The position numbers were made by a program, and so were the translations under genes. Below, one piece after another: positions 34,093-42,229 of a DNA stretch of 64,000 nucleotides (positions are counted from its first letter, which is position 1; each line of letters opens with the position of its first letter). The stretch covers positions 5,141-69,140 of the forward strand of contig CAZWUJ010000021.1 of the NCBI GenBank assembly GCA_964636705.1. The letters are read 5' to 3'. Under the pieces are notes generated by a model that was not told the origin of the DNA, ran no database searches, and saw nothing but the letters and a program-made list of their open reading frames with translations. The stretch is from VXRJ01 sp964636705. Lineage in GTDB: Bacteria > Acidobacteriota > Vicinamibacteria > Vicinamibacterales > UBA8438.

Positions 34093-34914
34093 CTAGAACG
34101 CCACGCGTAATCCAGCCCCGATCCGGACGCCGACGAGATCGATGGGTTCGAAGCCGGCAAAGTCTTCCGACAACTCCGCACTTCCCCGACTGTAACTGAT
34201 CTCGACGGTAGTCGCCATGCTCGTGGTCAGCCGGACATCCGCGCCGGCGATCAGTTGCGTTCTGCCGGCCCAGCCGCTTGAAATCAGCTCGGCGGCAAAG
34301 AGGACGCCGTCGATGGCGTCGACGAATTCGCCGAGCTGCGTCAGCCGGTACCTGGTGACTCCGGCCCCGACGCCGACGTACGGCACGACCCTGGCGGGGA
34401 TCCAGACGTAGTTTCCGATTGCCTGACCGCGAGGCAGGAGGGCCAGCGTGATGCTGCCGCTCAGCCCCGCCTGGGCCAGCGTGGTTTCCTGCTCTATCGG
34501 CAGGCCGTCCGATCCCTCGAAGTGGCGCAGTTCGGACGGCTGGAACGCCTGGACGTAGTCGAGCCCGAGCCTGACGTCCAGCCTCGGGGTGACGGCAAGG
34601 CCTGCGTGGAAGGCGATTCCGGCTGCATTGAAGTTGAGGTGCCCGGCCGCGGGGTCCGCCGGGTCGTCATTCGGGCTCTTCCGCGCGAACAACTGGTCCT
34701 GAACGAAGTCGTAGAAGCCGCCTTCGGCCCGCGCCTGGTAGCCGATGGCGCGAATGGCGACCGACCAGCGCGGCCGGCCGAAAGCGAAGTCGGCCGGCTG
34801 CTCCTCCTCGGCCGCCACGGCGGGGCGAGGCGCGATCAGCAGACCGGCCCCGATCATGCTGGCCGCGAGCGCAAAACGGACTGAGCGGACGCGAACGATC
34901 CGGCTGACGCGCAT
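34093..34914 (-). CDS. Outer-membrane beta-barrel protein
   Basis: The 273-residue protein has a signal peptide (FALAASMIGAGLLIAPRPAVA) and alternating barrel strands (WSVAIRAIGYQARAEGGF, LDVRLGLDYVQAFQPS, VVPYVGVGAGVTRYRL, TTVEISYSRG) with a terminal phenylalanine (GAGLRVAF) as the BamA signal. It resembles OmpW/opacity-type porins only in outline. I chose the ATG at 34914; the longer frame upstream lacks a signal sequence. It shares a divergent 136-base spacer with the large MoxR/VWA operon. Confidence 0.75.
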   Translation of the reverse strand: MRVSRIVRVRSVRFALAASMIGAGLLIAPRPAVAAEEEQPADFAFGRPRWSVAIRAIGYQARAEGGFYDFVQDQLFARKSPNDDPADPAAGHLNFNAAGIAFHAGLAVTPRLDVRLGLDYVQAFQPSELRHFEGSDGLPIEQETTLAQAGLSGSITLALLPRGQAIGNYVWIPARVVPYVGVGAGVTRYRLTQLGEFVDAIDGVLFAAELISSGWAGRTQLIAGADVRLTTSMATTVEISYSRGSAELSEDFAGFEPIDLVGVRIGAGLRVAF

Positions 34915-35050
34915 GTAATGGAGGCAGGCCCAGTAAGCGTACCATCCTCCGGAGGCGCGAGACAACCACCGCCCCCGAACCGGCGAACCGGCTATGCTAT
35001 GCTGCGATTCAGGAACGAGGGAGGCGCGCCGAGTTTCCCTGAAGCAACCG

Positions 35051-35941
35051 ATGCATCCGTCACGAACTGTACGGGTCGCGGTCGTTCTGACCGCATTGAT
35101 CGCCGCCGCCGTGGCGGTTCGTCCCGCCGATCCCGGTCCGCCGCCGGCGTTGTCCGACCCGCACCCGGCCACGAGTCCGGTTGCCGGCGAGCAGGCCGGC
35201 GAGAGTGTTCACGCCCAGCGGCGGGGACAGCAGCCTTTCGATCCACGCGAGTTGCTGAATCGCGGGCGGGGGACGCTCGATCGTCCGGTCGGGCCGCACG
35301 AGTTCTACTTCACCCGCGCCATCTACAACAGCGGCTGGGGCTACTCGCGCTGGGCGATCGACTATCCGAAGGCGGACCGGCAGTTCATGACTGTCGTCAA
35401 CCGCCTGATCGACATCGACGGCTCGCCGTACGAGAATGCGGTCCGCCTTGACGACCCGAACATCCGGAAGTTCCCCTTCCTCTACGCGCTCGAGGTGGGC
35501 GACATCGCCCTGAGCCGGGCCGAGATCGAGGGGCTGCGCAACTACCTGCTGGCGGGCGGTTTCCTTGTCATCGACGATTTCTGGGGATCCTGGCAGTGGG
35601 CCGCCTTCGAACAGCAGATTCGCGAGGTGTTCCCGGAGTACCCAATCATCGAGGTTCCCCTTGAACATCCCGTCTTCAACGCCGTGTACCGGATCGACGA
35701 GATCCTGCAGGTGCCGGCGATTGGCAACTTCTACGGCGGCCGCACCTGGGAGCAGGACGGTTATGAGGCGCACGTGCGCGGCATCTTCGACGAGAAGGGC
35801 CGGCTGATGGTGCTGATTAACTGGAATACGGACCTGGGCGACGCGTGGGAGTGGGCCGAGCGCCCGGAGTATCCGCTGAGGTTCTCGACCTTCGCGGTCG
35901 AGATGGGAATCAACTTCATCGTCTACGCGATGAGTCACTAG
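35051..35941 (+). CDS. DUF4159 protein (first copy), exported
   Basis: The 296-residue protein has a hydrophobic start (VAVVLTALIAAAVAVRPA) and then a DUF4159 domain: FYFTRAIYNSGWGYSRWAID, DIALSRAEIEGLRNYLLAGG, FLVIDDFWGSWQW, IEVPLEHPVFNAVYRIDEI, LMVLINWNTDLGDAWEWAE. The fold is related to class I glutamine amidotransferases but no catalytic triad is visible. Its role is unknown. It is the first of eight collinear genes. The ATG at 35051 is preferred for placing the signal anchor at the N terminus. Confidence 0.85.
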   Translation: MHPSRTVRVAVVLTALIAAAVAVRPADPGPPPALSDPHPATSPVAGEQAGESVHAQRRGQQPFDPRELLNRGRGTLDRPVGPHEFYFTRAIYNSGWGYSRWAIDYPKADRQFMTVVNRLIDIDGSPYENAVRLDDPNIRKFPFLYALEVGDIALSRAEIEGLRNYLLAGGFLVIDDFWGSWQWAAFEQQIREVFPEYPIIEVPLEHPVFNAVYRIDEILQVPAIGNFYGGRTWEQDGYEAHVRGIFDEKGRLMVLINWNTDLGDAWEWAERPEYPLRFSTFAVEMGINFIVYAMSH

Positions 35942-35960
35942 GGCTCTGGCCCGCCACACC

Positions 35961-38240
35961 ATGTTCGACGCGATTTTCGAGTTTTTCTTCAAGTATCGCC
36001 CGCTCATGTTCGAGCAGGGCGAGTTCACGTTCCGTGCGTCCTGGATCGGCGGCCTCGCGGCGCTGGCGGCGATCGCGGCCGGCGTGGCGACATGGCGGTC
36101 GTACGCGCAAGTGCGAGGCAACAGCCAGCCGATCGATCGGTCGATCCTCACGGCGGTCCGTCTCGCCGCATTCGCGGTGCTGGCCTTCTGCCTGATGCAG
36201 CCGGTGCTGATCCTGTCGTCCGTGGTACCGCAGCAGAATTTTCTCGGCGTTCTGGTCGACGAGTCGCGCAGCATGCGGATCGCCGATACCGACGAGACTC
36301 CTCGTTTGCAGTTCGTCCAGGAACAACTGGCGTCCACGGACGCTCCGCTGCGCGCCGCCCTGAACGAGCGCTTCTCCCTCCGTTTCTTCGGGTTCGCCAA
36401 CGAGACGGATCGTCTCGATGTCGTGAACGAACTGACCTATGACGGGACGCGCACGCACCTGGGGCAGGCCCTGGAACGGGCGCACGACGAGCTGTCCGAC
36501 GTTCCCCTGTCCGGACTGGTCGTCGTGACCGATGGCGCCGACAACGCGCCTGCGGGTCTGGCCGAGTCGCTGCTGCCGCTTCAGGCGGCGGGCGTCCCGG
36601 TCTTCACGGTCGGGCTGGGGCGAGAGGAATTCGATCGCGACATCCAGTTGGGTCGCGTCGAGACGCCGCGCCGCGTTCTTCGCGGCGCGTCGCTTGTCAC
36701 CGACGTCGTGGTTTCGCACCGAGGCTACGAGGGCGAGACGGTGACCGTCCAGGTAGAGGACGAGGGCCGGATCGTCGGATCGGAGGATGTCGTGCTCGGC
36801 GACGAGGATGACCTGCAGACCGTCCGACTGCGCTTCACCGCCGGGGAGGAGGGTCCGCGCCTGTTCACCTTCCGGGTCACCCCGCAGCCGGGCGAGATGG
36901 TGACCCAGAACAATGTCCGGGACTCCCTGATCGTGGTCGACGACCGGCGCGAGAAGATTCTCTATTTCGAAGGGGAGCCCCGCTTCGAGGTGAAGTTCCT
37001 CCGCCGCGCGGTCGAGGACGACGAGAACCTGCAGGTCGTGATCCTGCAGCGGACCGCGGAGAACAAGTTCATGCGGTTCAACGTCGACGGGCCGGACGAT
37101 CTGGTGGGCGGCTTCCCGACGACGCGCGGCGAACTCTACGGCTACAGCGGGCTGGTCCTCGGCAGCATCGAGGCGAACCATTTCACGCCGGACCAGCTCC
37201 GCATGATCGGTGATTTCGTCAACCACCGCGGCGGCGGCCTCCTGATGCTTGGCGGCCGCCGGTCGTTCGCCGAGGGGGGCTACGCGGGCACGCCCGTGGC
37301 GGACGTTCTGCCGGTCGTGCTTGCCGACGAGGAGGCCGACGGCGACGAGAGCTTCTTCACCGAGATCGCGGTCGAACCCACCCGGGCCGGGGCGACCCAC
37401 GTTGCCACCCAGATCGCCGATACCGAAGAGGCCTCCGCGGCGCGGTGGCGGGAACTGCCCCCGATCACGGTGGTCAACCCGATTACCGAGATCAAACCGG
37501 GCGCCACCACGCTGCTGACGGGTCCGGGAGGCGACCTCGTGCTTCTTGCGTTCCAGCGCTATGGCGCCGGCAAGTCGCTCGCCTTTCCCGTCCAGGACTC
37601 GTGGACCTGGCAGATGCACGCCGACATCGCGGTCGACGACATGACCCACGAGACCTATTGGCGGCGGCTTCTCCGCTGGTTGGTGGACGGTGTCCCGGAT
37701 CAGGTGACGATCGACCTTCCCACCGACAGTGTTCAGCCTGAGGAGACGGTGGAGATCCTGGCCTCGGTCGGCGACGCCAACTTCGAGGAACTGAACAACA
37801 GTCTGGTGTTGGCTTCGATCACACATCCCGACGGCAACTTCACGGATCTGCCGATGGAGTGGACCGCCCAGCGCGACGGCGAGTACCGCACGTCGTTCAC
37901 CCCGGCGGCCGAAGGGTTCTACGAGGTCCGGGTCGAGGCGATGCTGGGCGACGAGTTGCTGGGCGAGGACGTCGCCTACGTCCAGGTGGCGCCGAGCGAT
38001 GCCGAATTCTACGATTCGACCATGCGGGCGCCGCTGCTCGAGCGGGTTGCCGAAGATACGGACGGACGCTTCTACACTCCGGCGACCGTCGACACGCTTC
38101 CGGACGACATCCAGTACGTCGGCGGCGGTGTGACCGTGGTCGAGGAGCACGACCTGTGGGATATGCCGGCGCTCCTTCTTCTGCTTGCCGCTCTGGTGCT
38201 GGGCGAGTGGGGCTTCCGGCGGTTCCGGGGGTTGGCCTGA
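35961..38240 (+). CDS. Membrane protein with VWA and glutamine-amidotransferase-like domains
   Basis: The 759-residue protein has two N-terminal membrane helices (WIGGLAALAAIAAGVATW; LTAVRLAAFAVLAFCLM) and one at the C terminus (MPALLLLLAALVLGEWG). Between them are a von Willebrand A domain with an intact MIDAS (LVDESRSMRI, VVVTDGADNAP), a beta-sandwich, and an amidotransferase-like domain (RGELYGYSGLVLGSIEANHF, GGGLLMLGGRRSFAEGGY) without a catalytic cysteine. Its large middle part should be periplasmic. Related proteins lie beside MoxR and DUF58 genes in many bacteria. It overlaps the next gene by one base. Confidence 0.85.
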   Translation: MFDAIFEFFFKYRPLMFEQGEFTFRASWIGGLAALAAIAAGVATWRSYAQVRGNSQPIDRSILTAVRLAAFAVLAFCLMQPVLILSSVVPQQNFLGVLVDESRSMRIADTDETPRLQFVQEQLASTDAPLRAALNERFSLRFFGFANETDRLDVVNELTYDGTRTHLGQALERAHDELSDVPLSGLVVVTDGADNAPAGLAESLLPLQAAGVPVFTVGLGREEFDRDIQLGRVETPRRVLRGASLVTDVVVSHRGYEGETVTVQVEDEGRIVGSEDVVLGDEDDLQTVRLRFTAGEEGPRLFTFRVTPQPGEMVTQNNVRDSLIVVDDRREKILYFEGEPRFEVKFLRRAVEDDENLQVVILQRTAENKFMRFNVDGPDDLVGGFPTTRGELYGYSGLVLGSIEANHFTPDQLRMIGDFVNHRGGGLLMLGGRRSFAEGGYAGTPVADVLPVVLADEEADGDESFFTEIAVEPTRAGATHVATQIADTEEASAARWRELPPITVVNPITEIKPGATTLLTGPGGDLVLLAFQRYGAGKSLAFPVQDSWTWQMHADIAVDDMTHETYWRRLLRWLVDGVPDQVTIDLPTDSVQPEETVEILASVGDANFEELNNSLVLASITHPDGNFTDLPMEWTAQRDGEYRTSFTPAAEGFYEVRVEAMLGDELLGEDVAYVQVAPSDAEFYDSTMRAPLLERVAEDTDGRFYTPATVDTLPDDIQYVGGGVTVVEEHDLWDMPALLLLLAALVLGEWGFRRFRGLA

Positions 38241-39295
38241 TGCGCATGCGCGCCGCGGTTCGAACCGCGGCCGCCGGCGCAGCACTGCTTTTGGTTCTCT
38301 GCGTGGCGTCCGCGCGAGCGCAGCAGACGCACGTGCTGGTGGTGGTCGGCCTCGGGGGCGACCCCATGTACACCGAACAGTTCCATGGCTGGGCGACGTC
38401 GCTGATCGATGCCGCCATGGAGAACTACGGTGTGGCGGCCGACAACATCACCTACCTCGGCGAATCGGTCGACATCGACCCCGAGCGGATCGACGAGCGC
38501 TCGACGCGCGAGAACCTCGACGCCGCGGTCGCGGCGATCGCGGAACGGGCCGGCCCGACCGACCACATCGCCATCGTGCTATTCGGCCACGGCACTTTCA
38601 CCGACGGTCCGAAGTTCAATCTGCCCGGCCGCGATCCGTCGCCGGAGGATTTCGTGCCGATGCTCGACTCGCTGGGCCGGCGCCGCGTCACGTTCGTCAA
38701 CACGGCGAGCGCGAGCGGGCCGTTTGTCGAGACGCTGTCCGGTGAGGGCCGCGTCGTGATGACGGCGACGCGCAACGGCCGCGAGCGGAATGCGACGCGA
38801 TTCGGGGGCTACTTCGTCGAGGCCTTCGGTGAAGGCGGGGACGAGGCGGATCAGGATCGGGATTCGCGGGTCTCGATGCTGGAAGCGTTCACCTACGCGC
38901 GCCTGAGGGTGCTGGCCGAGTACGAAACCGAAGGGATTCTTCTGACCGAGCATGCGATGCTCGACGACAACGGCGACGGGGAAGGGACCGAGGAGCCGGA
39001 CCCGCTTGAAGGCGATGGAATGCTTGCGCGTACCGCGTTCCTGACGGCGGGCGAGGTGCTGGCTGCGGAGCGGATGCCCTTCGCCGACGATCCCGAGCTG
39101 GCTCCGCTCTACGCCGAGCGGACCGAGCTGGAAGAGCGCATCGATGAGCTCCGCATCCTGCGGGGCGGCGCCGATCAGGCGGCGTACGAGGCGGAATTGG
39201 AGCGTCTGCTGATCGAGCTTGCCCTCAAGAGCCGCGAGATCCGCCGGCTCGAGGCAGCAAGGCAAGGGGCGCCGGACGCCACCGATCCGCGATGA
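38240..39295 (+). CDS. Exported caspase/legumain-like protein lacking the catalytic cysteine
   Basis: The 351-residue protein has a signal peptide (GAALLLVLCVASARAQ) and a C13/C14-like alpha-beta core: HVLVVVGLGGDP, ITYLGESVDIDPERIDER, the His motif IAIVLFGHGTFTDG and then VTFVNTASASGPFVETL, where the nucleophile Cys of active relatives would stand but only Ala and Ser are seen. It is therefore probably a pseudoprotease or binding protein. A D-D-N-G-D-G-E-G segment and a charged coiled coil (residues 295-340) follow. It sits between the VWA protein and the second DUF4159 gene, with overlaps at both ends. Confidence 0.75.
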   Translation: MRMRAAVRTAAAGAALLLVLCVASARAQQTHVLVVVGLGGDPMYTEQFHGWATSLIDAAMENYGVAADNITYLGESVDIDPERIDERSTRENLDAAVAAIAERAGPTDHIAIVLFGHGTFTDGPKFNLPGRDPSPEDFVPMLDSLGRRRVTFVNTASASGPFVETLSGEGRVVMTATRNGRERNATRFGGYFVEAFGEGGDEADQDRDSRVSMLEAFTYARLRVLAEYETEGILLTEHAMLDDNGDGEGTEEPDPLEGDGMLARTAFLTAGEVLAAERMPFADDPELAPLYAERTELEERIDELRILRGGADQAAYEAELERLLIELALKSREIRRLEAARQGAPDATDPR

Positions 39296-40071
39296 CCGTC
39301 CGGACTTTCGTAGCCGTGTCGCTGGCGCTGGCGGCTTCGGTCGCCGGGGTTGCCGGCTGGGCGTACACCGGCGCTCTTCTCGCCGCAGCGGAAGATGTCC
39401 GGCCCGGGAACGTCCCTTACGACGGCCGATTCACTTTCGTCCGGATCAGCTACGAGATGTACTTTGGCCTGCAGACCGGGGCGTTCCCCGGCGACATCAA
39501 GTGGGCGCACGACTATCCGCACGCCGAGCAGAACTTCGGCCGGATCATCGAGGAGATCAGCGGCCTCGACATCGTGCTGGCACCCAACGGCGGCAACGTC
39601 CTGCCGCTCGACGATCCCGCCCTTACCCGCTACCCGCTAGCCTATATGGCGGAACCCGGCTTCTGGCGGCCTTCGGAAGCGGATCTGGAGGCGCTCGGCA
39701 ACTACCTCCGCAAGGGCGGCTTCATCATCTTCGACGACTTCACGGGCGACCACTGGTACAACCTGGTGCGGCAGCTCGATCTGGCCGTCCCGGGACTCGT
39801 CCCGATCCAATTGACCGCGGAACACCCGATCTTCCACTCGTTCTTCGAGATCGACACGCTCGAGATGGCGCCGATGTACGGCCCGCCGCCCACGTTCTGG
39901 GGAATCTTCGAGGACAACGATCCGAACGGGCGGATGATGGGCATCATCAACTACGAGAACGACATCGGAGAGTACTGGGAATACTCGAACACCGGCTGGT
40001 TCGCCGTCGACGTGACAAACGAAGCCTACCGGTTCGGCGTCAACTATGTGATGTACGCGCTGACGCATTGA
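39292..40071 (+). CDS. DUF4159 protein (second copy), exported
   Basis: The 259-residue protein has an N-terminal anchor (FVAVSLALAASVAGVAGWAY) followed by the DUF4159 domain: FTFVRISYEMYFG, DIKWAHDYPHAEQNF, LEALGNYLRKGGFIIFDDFT, QLTAEHPIFHSFFEIDTLEM, GIINYENDIGEYWEYSNTGW. It overlaps the upstream gene by ATGA. It is clearly homologous to the copies at 35051 and 49693 but differs throughout, so the three are old duplications. Confidence 0.85.
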   Translation: MTVRTFVAVSLALAASVAGVAGWAYTGALLAAAEDVRPGNVPYDGRFTFVRISYEMYFGLQTGAFPGDIKWAHDYPHAEQNFGRIIEEISGLDIVLAPNGGNVLPLDDPALTRYPLAYMAEPGFWRPSEADLEALGNYLRKGGFIIFDDFTGDHWYNLVRQLDLAVPGLVPIQLTAEHPIFHSFFEIDTLEMAPMYGPPPTFWGIFEDNDPNGRMMGIINYENDIGEYWEYSNTGWFAVDVTNEAYRFGVNYVMYALTH

Positions 40072-40104
40072 CGCTTGGCGCCTGACGACTGGAGGAACCG
40101 ATCC

Positions 40105-41238
40105 GTGCCACTCAATATCAGCGGCAAACCCGACCCGAGTGACGAAGAGCAGTCGAGCGGCGGGCAGCAGGCCTCAGCCGGGGCGGCTGCGCCGTCCGGC
40201 CCGGTGCCGGACATCCCCTCGCCGGGCGATCTGGAGTCGCCCGACGACATCGCTCTGGCCGACAAGATGAAGGCGGGCCGGGAGCAGATTCTCATCGAGC
40301 TGCGGAAGAAGATCATCGGCCAGGAGGACATCATCAACCAGGCGCTGCTGACGCTCTTCGTCGGCGGCAACAGCCTCATCGTCGGCGTCCCGGGACTCGC
40401 AAAGACGCTGTTGATCCAGACGATGGCGCAGGTCTTGGATCTCAAGTTCGCGCGGATTCAGTTCACTCCCGACCTGATGCCGTCCGACATTACCGGGACC
40501 GACATCATTCAGGACGACCCGGAGACGGGCGGACGAAAGATGGTTTTCGCGCCCGGCCCGGTCTTCACCAACATCCTGCTGGCGGACGAGATCAACCGGA
40601 CCCCGCCCAAGACGCAGTCGGCACTGCTCGAGGCGATGCAGGAACACCGCGTGACGGTGCAGGGGCGGACCTACCAGTTGCAGGAGCCGTTCTACGTCTT
40701 CGCGACACAGAACCCGATCGAGCTCGAGGGGACGTATCCGCTGCCGGAGGCGCAGCTCGACCGGTTCATGTTCCACATCGTCATCGAGCATCCGCCCGAG
40801 CACGAAGAGCTCGAGGTGGTCCGGACCACCACCATCACCAACAACCCGACGTACAACCACGCGGTGACCGGGGCGGACCTGGTGGCGTTTCAGGAACTGG
40901 TCCGGAAGGTTCCGGTCTCCGAGCCGGTGATGCGCTACACGCTCGATCTGGTCCGGACCAGCCGGCTCAAGGACGGGGACGGGCCGGAGTTCGTCAAGAA
41001 GTGGGTCCAGTACGGCGCCAGTGTCCGCGCCGCGCAGTATCTCATCCTGGGAAGCAAGGCGCGTGCGCTGACGCAGGGGCGCTACCATGTGAACTTCGAC
41101 GATATCCAGGCGCTCGCGCGGCCCGTGCTCCGCCATCGCGTGCTCCTGAACTTCCACGCGGAGTCGGAAGGGATCACGTCGGACCAGATCGTCGATCAGC
41201 TCGTCGAGGCGGTGCCGGTGCCCGCGTCGCGGATGTAA
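40105..41238 (+). CDS. MoxR-family AAA+ ATPase
   Basis: The 377-residue cytoplasmic ATPase has Walker A in VGVPGLAKTLLIQT, the MoxR signature LMPSDITGTDII, Walker B in LLADEINRTPPKTQSALLEAM, sensor 1 FYVFATQNPIELEGTYPLPE and the AAA lid. Start GTG at 40105 is chosen because of the preceding GGAGGAA. MoxR proteins act as chaperones that insert metals or mature partners carrying VWA domains; the surrounding genes encode DUF58 and two VWA proteins. The N-terminal 55 residues are a low-complexity extension. Confidence 0.93.
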   Translation: MPLNISGKPDPSDEEQSSGGQQASAGAAAPSGPVPDIPSPGDLESPDDIALADKMKAGREQILIELRKKIIGQEDIINQALLTLFVGGNSLIVGVPGLAKTLLIQTMAQVLDLKFARIQFTPDLMPSDITGTDIIQDDPETGGRKMVFAPGPVFTNILLADEINRTPPKTQSALLEAMQEHRVTVQGRTYQLQEPFYVFATQNPIELEGTYPLPEAQLDRFMFHIVIEHPPEHEELEVVRTTTITNNPTYNHAVTGADLVAFQELVRKVPVSEPVMRYTLDLVRTSRLKDGDGPEFVKKWVQYGASVRAAQYLILGSKARALTQGRYHVNFDDIQALARPVLRHRVLLNFHAESEGITSDQIVDQLVEAVPVPASRM

Positions 41239-41289
41239 CGGCGCGACGCGGGCTCTCGTCTGACACTGGTAGAGGAAGAGGCAGCGACC

Positions 41290-42207
41290 GTGCCGACCAC
41301 GACCAGCCCCCTTGCTCCCGGCGCCCGGTTCGTCGATCCGCAGGTGCTTGCCCGGATCGGCAACTTGAAGCTGCTGGCGCGCAATGTCGTGGACGGCTTC
41401 ATCAACGGCCTCCACAAGGCGCCGTACCTCGGTGTGTCGATCGACTTCGCCGAGCACCGGGGCTACATGCCGGGCGACGATATCCGCTTCATCGACTGGC
41501 GGGTGTTCGCGCGGACCGACCGCTTCTACGTGAAGCAGTTCGAGGCGGATACGAACGCCAACTTCTCGGTGCTCTTCGACATCTCGAAGTCGATGAGTTT
41601 CTCGAGCGGCGGCGTCTCGAAGCTGGACTACGGGCGCTACCTCGCGGCGTGCCTCACCTACTTCGCGACGACCCAGCGCGATCGCGTCGGTATCGTCACC
41701 TTCGACGACGACATCGTGCTCCGTGTCCCGCCCTCGGCGAAGCATCTCGACATCGTGCTCCACACCCTCGACCGGATAGAGGCGGGCAATCCCGGCTCGT
41801 TCGCCCGGCCTTTCTTCCGGGCAACCGAGTTCTTCAAGCGCCGCGGCATCCTGCTGGTGATCTCGGACTTCTACGACGAGCCGGAAGCCATCGTGACCGG
41901 ACTGAAGCCGCTGACCTACGGCGGGAACGACGTGATGGTCTTTCACGTACTCGACCCGGCCGAGGTGAACTTCCCGTACGACGACGCGACGAACTTCAAG
42001 GACATCGAGACCGGGCGCCGCATGCCGGTGGTGCCGGAGAAGCTTCGCGAACAGTACCGCGCCCTGGTCCAGGAGCACATCGAGACGCTGTCGAAGCTCT
42101 GCGCCGAGAACCGGATCGACTACGCCTTCTTCAACACGTCGCAGCCGATGGACCACGGGCTGTTCAAGTTCCTGGCGATGCGCGAGAAGCTGAACCGCGT
42201 TCGGTAG
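41290..42207 (+). CDS. DUF58 protein with VWA-like fold
   Basis: The 305-residue protein (GTG start) shows DUF58 hallmarks: GVSIDFAEHRGYMPGDDIRF, IDWRVFARTDRFYVKQFEAD, then a MIDAS-type LFDISKSMSF. Its partner in this family is the MoxR ATPase encoded 51 bases upstream. There is no membrane segment, which is common for the cytoplasmic DUF58 group. The product is likely to couple MoxR to the downstream BatA-type protein. Confidence 0.92.
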   Translation: MPTTTSPLAPGARFVDPQVLARIGNLKLLARNVVDGFINGLHKAPYLGVSIDFAEHRGYMPGDDIRFIDWRVFARTDRFYVKQFEADTNANFSVLFDISKSMSFSSGGVSKLDYGRYLAACLTYFATTQRDRVGIVTFDDDIVLRVPPSAKHLDIVLHTLDRIEAGNPGSFARPFFRATEFFKRRGILLVISDFYDEPEAIVTGLKPLTYGGNDVMVFHVLDPAEVNFPYDDATNFKDIETGRRMPVVPEKLREQYRALVQEHIETLSKLCAENRIDYAFFNTSQPMDHGLFKFLAMREKLNRVR

Positions 42208-42229
42208 GTGCGAACGAGAGGTGAACTGA

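Noticed and set aside
35916..38285. 789-codon open frame antisense to the VWA membrane protein
   Set aside because: The sense protein has VWA motifs and membrane helices; the antisense product is low-complexity and basic.
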